19,301 bases of DNA from the NCBI GenBank assembly GCA_041687095.1, contig JAWLCQ010000084.1:1-19301 (forward strand). Reading direction: 5' to 3'. Of the stretch, positions 15,574 through 19,301 are shown piece by piece. This DNA is from JAWLCQ01 sp041687095. Its GTDB lineage: Bacteria; Planctomycetota; Phycisphaerae; SM23-33. Within the stretch, counting starts at the first letter, position 1; the number at the start of each line of letters is the position of its first letter. The notes beneath the pieces were generated by a model. It did not search any database. It saw nothing but the letters and a program-made list of their open reading frames with translations, and had not been told where the DNA came from. The translations under genes and the position numbers were made by a program.

Positions 15574-15674
15574 TAGGGCGTGCAGAGGGCGGAGCGAAGC
15601 GGAGCCCTCTGCGCGCGGGACGCACCATCCCGCGCGCAAGCGTCTCCGCTTCGCTCCGCCGCTTGCGCGCCCTA
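15574..15674. repeat. 101 bp double-hairpin palindrome with covarying stems
   Basis: The outer ends TAGGGCG and CGCCCTA pair, and the centre is GGGA-CGCACCA-TCCC. Each half carries its own hairpin around the same core, GGAGCGAAGCGGA. The left one has stem CAGAGGGC/GCCCTCTG (15583-15611). The right one, read on the minus strand, has stem CAAGCG/CGCTTG (15637-15665). The stems differ but each is self-complementary. It sits exactly between the two 76 bp direct repeats. Confidence 0.85.
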
Positions 15675-15675
15675 C

Positions 15676-15751
15676 CTGCACGCCCGGGCGCATGCCCACG
15701 GGACGCAGTCTGTCCCGTGGGACGGCCCCCGACGACCGAGCGGGCTCCGTT
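15676..15751. repeat. 76 bp direct repeat with CCCACGGGACG hairpin, copy 2
   Basis: Same sequence as 15491-15566 apart from a few substitutions. One of these changes CAGTCC to CAGTCT and breaks one base pair of the hairpin (15695-15721). Confidence 0.85.
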
Positions 15752-15959
15752 CGCCCCACGCCTCCCGAGCCCCTGCGGGAGCTTCCGGGAAGGACCAACG
15801 TGCCCGGGTTCCCGGGGGGCGGAGAACTCCCCGCTCCGGACCGTTTTTGGGGAGGCCTCGTCGGGGGACAGACGCGTCTTCCGTGGGGGTTCCGTCAGGG
15901 GGTCTTCCCTATGCGGGGGCTTTCTCGGGGCCCCGGACCGGTCCGGTTGCCCAGCCCGT

Positions 15960-15986
15960 CCCACGGGACAAACAGCGTCCCGTGGG
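15960..15986. repeat. Third CCCACGGGAC hairpin
   Basis: CCCACGGGAC-AAACAGC-GTCCCGTGGG, a perfect 10 bp stem with a longer, unrelated loop. The stem is the same as in the two 76 bp repeats upstream, but the flanks differ. Confidence 0.8.
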
Positions 15987-16301
15987 CATTCCTCTCCGCG
16001 CGTCCCGACACCCCCGGGCCTCCACGCCTCGCCTCCCCCACGCCACTCCCTCGCTCATCCATCGCTCATCCCGCGCTCACCCGTCTCCGCTCCGCCTCGA
16101 CGCGACAAGTCTGCCTTCAGCCCCGCTCCAACCCCGGACCCGCCTGGCGTCCCCAGTACCCCGCCCCCCGAGGTCGGCCGAGGAAGCATCGCGAGAAGGG
16201 CGGGGAATCTTATTGACATAATAAAACAGTAAGCTGTCCCCGGATTTGCGCGAGACGTCTCCAGGGACGGCATAAACAGTAACTGTCCGTCTTGATCGAC
16301 T

Positions 16302-16515
16302 CCAAGCGCGAGCGTTGGGGGTCTCCTGACCCCCAACGTCCTGGAAGGCCAACGTGCGCTTCCGCGATAGCGTTATGGCGGCGCTCCGGTCGCGGCGGCC
16401 GCCGCCGCGAAGGGGGCGCTCCAATGACGCTGACGCGGAGGCACCCCTCGCCCCTCCCGGACGCCGGGGGTCAGGAGACCCCCGGCGCACGCGCTGGTGC
16501 GTCGCACGCGCTTGG
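16302..16515. mobile_element. 214 bp hairpin-tipped element with terminal inverted repeats, left copy (MITE/REP-like)
   Basis: The ends are CCAAGCGCGAGCG (16302-16314) and CGCACGCGCTTGG (16503-16515), inverted repeats matching at 12 of 13 bases. Inside each end is a hairpin: GTTGGGGGTC-TCCT-GACCCCCAAC on the left and CCGGGGGTC-AGGA-GACCCCCGG on the right, whose GGGGGTC cores and loops are reverse complements. In the middle is TCGCGGCGG-CCG-CCGCCGCGA. It has no coding capacity and no clear target-site duplication. A second copy, in the same orientation, begins at 19118 on the far side of the glycosidase gene. Calling it mobile is inference from structure and repetition. Confidence 0.65.
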
Positions 16516-16520
16516 AAATC

Positions 16521-16560
16521 GGGCAGCGTCCCCAACATTTGGGCAGCATCCCTAACATTC
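16521..16560. repeat. Two tandem 20 bp units GGGCAGC(G/A)TCCC(C/T)AACATT
   Basis: Adjacent units at 16521-16540 and 16541-16560 differ at three bases. A related GGGTAGCGTCCCCAA occurs at 13642, before the helicase gene. They lie directly after the hairpin-tipped element. Confidence 0.8.
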
Positions 16561-16592
16561 ATGCTGTCCTCCCGCTGCACTCGCATTTCCTT

Positions 16593-16616
16593 CCCCGCGG
16601 CCCGTCAGCCGCGGGG
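16593..16616 (-). terminator. Hairpin spanning the stop codon of the GH95-like gene
   Basis: CCCCGCGG-N8-CCGCGGGG, a perfect 8 bp stem with the TGA stop codon in the loop (16605-16607). No T-tract follows on the minus strand, so it is not a classical intrinsic terminator. It may act as a 3' RNA stabiliser or be chance in GC-rich DNA. Confidence 0.4.
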
Positions 16617-18869
16617 CTTTACGTCTACCGTCTGGCCGGGCTGCAGCGTCAGCTCGATGGTCCCTTCGGTCACGGTGACGGGGATCTCGCGGCCGGTGGC
16701 GTCGATGGCCGACACTGGCACGCCCGCGGCGGGGACGGCCGGGAGGGGCGCGGCGGTGGCTGGGGTGGGGGGCCAGGGGGTGCGGAGGCGGAAGGGGCCG
16801 CCGGAGAGGCTTTCCACGCGGACGGACGGGACCGTGCCGTTGATCCGCTCGGCGGAGACGAGGAAGGCGCCGTCCGTCCGCATCCGCTCGAAGCCCACGC
16901 GCTTCCACGACCGCGGGCAGCCGCGGAACAGGTGGTGCACCCCGCGCTTCGTGTGCAGGAGCATCTCCTGCACGGCGACGATGGCGGCCATCCCGAGGTC
17001 CATCTGCATGATCTCGGGCCGCGGGGGCGCGTCGTCCAGCGGGGAGCGGCCCATGAGGGTGAACCCGGGCTGGTCGGCGTCGTGGAGGGTTCCGCGGCCG
17101 ATGTTGCAGTAGAAGCGGGCGGAGACCTCCAGGAGCATCTCGGCCATCTGGGCGTGGCCGGCGCGCGAGTGGAGCATGGACGCCCACGGGATGCACCAGC
17201 CGGACCACAGCCCGTGCCCGCGGAGGATCCACTCGGCGTAGGTCTGGCGGACGGTCTCCCGCCAGGCGGGGTCCTCCCAGTCGAGGGTGTCGAAGGGGAC
17301 GATGGCGGCCATGTGGGAGTGGTGGCGGTGGCTCTCCTCGAGGGGGGTGCCCTCCCAGAGGGCGATGGAGCGGCGCGGCCCTTCGCCGATGAGGCAGGCC
17401 TTGGGCAGGCGGGTGAGGATCTCGCCCCAGAGGGGCTTGGGTGCGACGCCCAGCACGCGCGACGCCTCCAGCAGGTCCTCGCAGAGGCGATGGGCGCAGG
17501 CGAGCTGGAAGCTGGCGTTGCGGCCCCAGGCGTTCATGGCGGATCCGCGGTACTCGGGGGAGACGCTGACGGGCAGGACGAAGGCGTCCCCGTCGCGTTC
17601 GAGCATCTCCTCGTAGACGCGCATGGCGGCGACCATGAAGGGGTAGGCGGTCTCGCGGAGGAAGGGTTCGTCGAGCGTGTAGCGGTAGTAGCGGAACATC
17701 ATCTCGGCCATCCACGCGGTGCAGCCGTGGTCGATCGAGCCCGTCCAGAACCCGCCCATGCAGGTGCAGCGGTCGTCGACGGCGTGGGGGAGCATGGCGC
17801 CGTCGTCGATCCCGACGAACACCTTCGCGTTGTGCTGGAGCGTCCCCGCCCAACTGGCGATGAGTTCGAACAGCGGGCGGAGGTGCTGGAGGCGGTTGCT
17901 GCGATACGCCGGCCAGTAGCACATCTGGACGTTGATGTTGAAGTGGTAGTCGCCGGCCCACGGGGGCAGGCGGTACTCCTCGATCCACGGGCCCTGCAGC
18001 CCGGCGGCGATTCCGTCGGGGTGGGTGAGCCCGGCGAACTTGTACAGGCCGTACTCGTAGAGCATGCGGAGGTCGTCGTTGGGGATCTCGACGCGGGGGA
18101 TGTCGCTCCAGTAGGCGGTCCACCAGGGCCGGCTGCGGTCGAGCGCCCCGTCCACCCCGCCGGTGCAGCGTTCCAAGGCGGTGCGGGCGGCGGACAGGGC
18201 GGAGGCGTCGTCGGATCCGAGCTGGCAGGTGAGGCATGCCTGGCCCGGCTGGGTTTGCCAGAGGGCGCACGCGGAGTCGTCCTGCGGTGTGGACTGGACC
18301 CAGCCGCACTCGCTGTCGCCCTTGACGGGGGTGGGGGGGGCGAAGGAGATCTTCGCGAGTTCCTCGCCCAGGAACTCCCACGCGGGCAGCGGGCGAACGG
18401 TGGGGGCGAGCGAGGTGGGCCACTCGACGCAGACCACCGACGCGTCGAGGTCCATCGCCAGGCGGATCGTGTGCGCGGTCCCGTCGCGGTCCATCTGCAC
18501 GGTGGCGTACCCGTCGGACAGGCGCAGCTCGCCGGTGCGCAGCTCGCAGCCGGGCCCGAAGTCCAGCTCGAAGCGCCCCACGGGCAGCAGCGACGGGCGG
18601 CGGGGCTGGCCCGCGTCCGCTTGCGTGTGCTCGAAGAGTTCGCGGACGGCGGATTCGTCGTTGGCCTCCAGGGCGCGGCGGATGTTGGCGTAGCTCTGGC
18701 GGGCGTCCCAGTGCAGGCCCCCGCGGTGGTCCCACCAGTCCGAGCGGCCGAGGGTGATGCGGAGGACGGACCCTTCGCCCCAGATCATCACGCCCAGGCG
18801 GGCGTTGCCCTGAAGCATGCCGGTGTGCGTTCGCGGGAGGGGGAAGTCCCAGGTGTAGGTGCTGTTCAT
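16605..18869 (-). CDS. Glycoside hydrolase, GH95-like (alpha-L-fucosidase family)
   Basis: 754 residues with the GH95 layout: an N-terminal beta domain, an (alpha/alpha)6 catalytic barrel and a C-terminal beta domain. The N-terminus carries GNARLGVMIWGEG; the family's usual N-terminal motif is 'GNGRLGAMV'. The barrel shows LQGPWIEEYRLPPWAGDYHF followed by NINVQMCYW (311-319), where Asn 311 and Asn 313 match the paired catalytic Asn of GH95. It also shows SVSPEYRG with a candidate general acid Glu 439, HRHHSHMAAIVP (514-525) and MQMDLGMAAIVAVQEML (621-637) with Asp 624. No signal peptide is seen, so it may act on imported oligosaccharides. The MNST start has AAGGA about eight bases upstream; the longer open frame is low-complexity. 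Substrate is uncertain because the motifs are divergent. Confidence 0.85.
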   Translation of the reverse strand: MNSTYTWDFPLPRTHTGMLQGNARLGVMIWGEGSVLRITLGRSDWWDHRGGLHWDARQSYANIRRALEANDESAVRELFEHTQADAGQPRRPSLLPVGRFELDFGPGCELRTGELRLSDGYATVQMDRDGTAHTIRLAMDLDASVVCVEWPTSLAPTVRPLPAWEFLGEELAKISFAPPTPVKGDSECGWVQSTPQDDSACALWQTQPGQACLTCQLGSDDASALSAARTALERCTGGVDGALDRSRPWWTAYWSDIPRVEIPNDDLRMLYEYGLYKFAGLTHPDGIAAGLQGPWIEEYRLPPWAGDYHFNINVQMCYWPAYRSNRLQHLRPLFELIASWAGTLQHNAKVFVGIDDGAMLPHAVDDRCTCMGGFWTGSIDHGCTAWMAEMMFRYYRYTLDEPFLRETAYPFMVAAMRVYEEMLERDGDAFVLPVSVSPEYRGSAMNAWGRNASFQLACAHRLCEDLLEASRVLGVAPKPLWGEILTRLPKACLIGEGPRRSIALWEGTPLEESHRHHSHMAAIVPFDTLDWEDPAWRETVRQTYAEWILRGHGLWSGWCIPWASMLHSRAGHAQMAEMLLEVSARFYCNIGRGTLHDADQPGFTLMGRSPLDDAPPRPEIMQMDLGMAAIVAVQEMLLHTKRGVHHLFRGCPRSWKRVGFERMRTDGAFLVSAERINGTVPSVRVESLSGGPFRLRTPWPPTPATAAPLPAVPAAGVPVSAIDATGREIPVTVTEGTIELTLQPGQTVDVKPRG

Positions 18870-18994
18870 GGTGTCGTTCCTTGCTGGCGGTTCATTCGGT
18901 GACGCGGCCGCCCAGAGCGTACCGCCCCGGGCGGGAAAGTCCAGAGTGGGGTTCGCGCCCCGTTGTTCCCCACGTCGCGGCGTGCGGCGCCCCG

Positions 18995-19120
18995 AGGGCG
19001 TGAGACGCCCCGAGCGCGTGCGACGGCCCAAGCGCGTGCGACGGCCCGAGCGCGTGCGACGGCCCCAGCGCGTGCGACGCCCCCAGCGCGTGCGACGGCC
19101 CGAGCGCGTGGGACGGCTTA
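18995..19120. repeat. Seven tandem 18 bp units AGCGCGTGCGACGGCCCN
   Basis: Consecutive units start at 18995, 19013, 19031, 19049, 19067, 19085 and 19103. The inner ones differ at one or two bases, mostly the last; the outer ones are more diverged. The array runs straight into the right copy of the hairpin-tipped element, whose terminus (AGCGC(G/T)TGCG) is the same sequence as the unit's first ten bases. The 18870-18994 stretch before it holds nothing recognisable. Confidence 0.92.
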
Positions 19121-19301
19121 AGCGCTTGCGTTGGGGGTCTCCTGACCCCCAACGTCCCGGAAGACCAACAAGCGCTTCCGCGACAGCGTTATGGCGGCGT
19201 TTCGGTCGCGGCGGTCCCCGCCGCGAAGGGGGCGCTCCAACGGCGCTGCCGCGGAGGCGTCGCTCACCCCTCCCGGACGCCGGGGGTCAGGAGACCCCCG
19301 G
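19118..19301. mobile_element. Hairpin-tipped element, right copy (cut by window edge)
   Basis: Aligns base for base with 16302-16485 over 184 positions with no gaps and about 20 substitutions by eye. Both terminal hairpins (GTTGGGGGTC-TCCT-GACCCCCAAC and CCGGGGGTC-AGGA-GACCCCCGG) are unchanged. The middle hairpin keeps its stem TCGCGGCGG/CCGCCGCGA and changes only its loop (TCC instead of CCG). The right terminus lies beyond the window. Confidence 0.75.

Larger units (their letters stand above)
15474..16604. other. 1.1 kb gap between convergent genes, filled with repeats, no gene seen
   Basis: Repeats are listed separately: a 76 bp direct repeat pair, a 101 bp double hairpin, a third CCCACGGGAC hairpin, the 214 bp hairpin-tipped element and a 20 bp tandem pair. 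Between them, 15753-15955 shows only short GC-rich palindromes. At 16210-16290 there is a less GC-rich patch with TTATT-GACAT-AATAA and two ACAGTAA...CTGTCC elements (about 16226 and 16276). No frame has protein-like sequence. Confidence 0.7.

Noticed and set aside
16593..16616. Strong intrinsic terminator of the glycosidase gene
   Set aside because: The stem is perfect but there is no T-tract on the minus strand, so it is kept only as a low-confidence hairpin.
16497..18902. An 801-codon plus-strand open frame opposite the glycosidase
   Set aside because: Shadow of the GH95-like gene, with skewed Gly/Ala/Val/Glu/Asp composition and no motifs.
18995..19120. CRISPR array
   Set aside because: Seven 18 bp units are directly adjacent with no spacers, and no cas genes are present; it is a tandem repeat.

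Overview
The window is very GC-rich, with strongly G/C-biased third codon positions and intergenic regions full of palindromic repeats. It has a Kdo-activating enzyme (KdsB), which implies a Gram-negative type envelope. The combination of a permease-free PTS cassette, a DUF502 membrane protein, an EF-P with Asn at the loop tip, a GH95-like glycosidase and dense repeat families points to an uncultured member of the Planctomycetota or a near relative in the PVC group. This is inference; no rRNA or other phylogenetic marker is present.

Layout. Positions 1-4149 hold one minus-strand operon, read from right to left: a sigma70-like promoter, a DUF502 membrane protein, ribosome hibernation factor (hpf), PTS EIIA, HPr (ptsH), Enzyme I (ptsI) and the start of a DUF2344 (radical-SAM-linked) gene that leaves the window. 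Two junctions are 4-base stop/start overlaps. No EIIB or EIIC permease is seen, so the phosphorelay looks regulatory. Positions 4150-5856 hold a small SGNH/GDSL esterase between two palindromic repeat clusters; the second lies between the converging SGNH and ribD genes and begins at both stop codons. ribD (minus) and an MNT/HEPN toxin-antitoxin-like pair (plus) are divergent. They are followed by a five-helix membrane protein, a repeat-rich gap, a membrane-anchored hypothetical protein, efp with its own promoter and terminator, and kdsB, whose promoter overlaps that terminator. A 1.1 kb repeat cluster precedes a DEAD-box RNA helicase with a DbpA-type RNA-binding domain. A second 1.1 kb repeat cluster separates the helicase from a GH95-like glycoside hydrolase on the minus strand.

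The most unusual content is outside the genes. Every gap longer than 300 bases holds repeats, and nearly all hold hairpins, with a different family in each. The best candidate for an undescribed element is a roughly 214 bp hairpin-tipped sequence (16302-16515). A second copy (19118 to the right edge) lies on the other side of the glycosidase gene in the same orientation and aligns over 184 bp without gaps. The second copy is joined to an array of 18 bp units whose sequence matches the element's own terminus. A 101 bp double hairpin (15574-15674) shows compensatory stem changes around an identical core. All repeat comparisons were made by eye.
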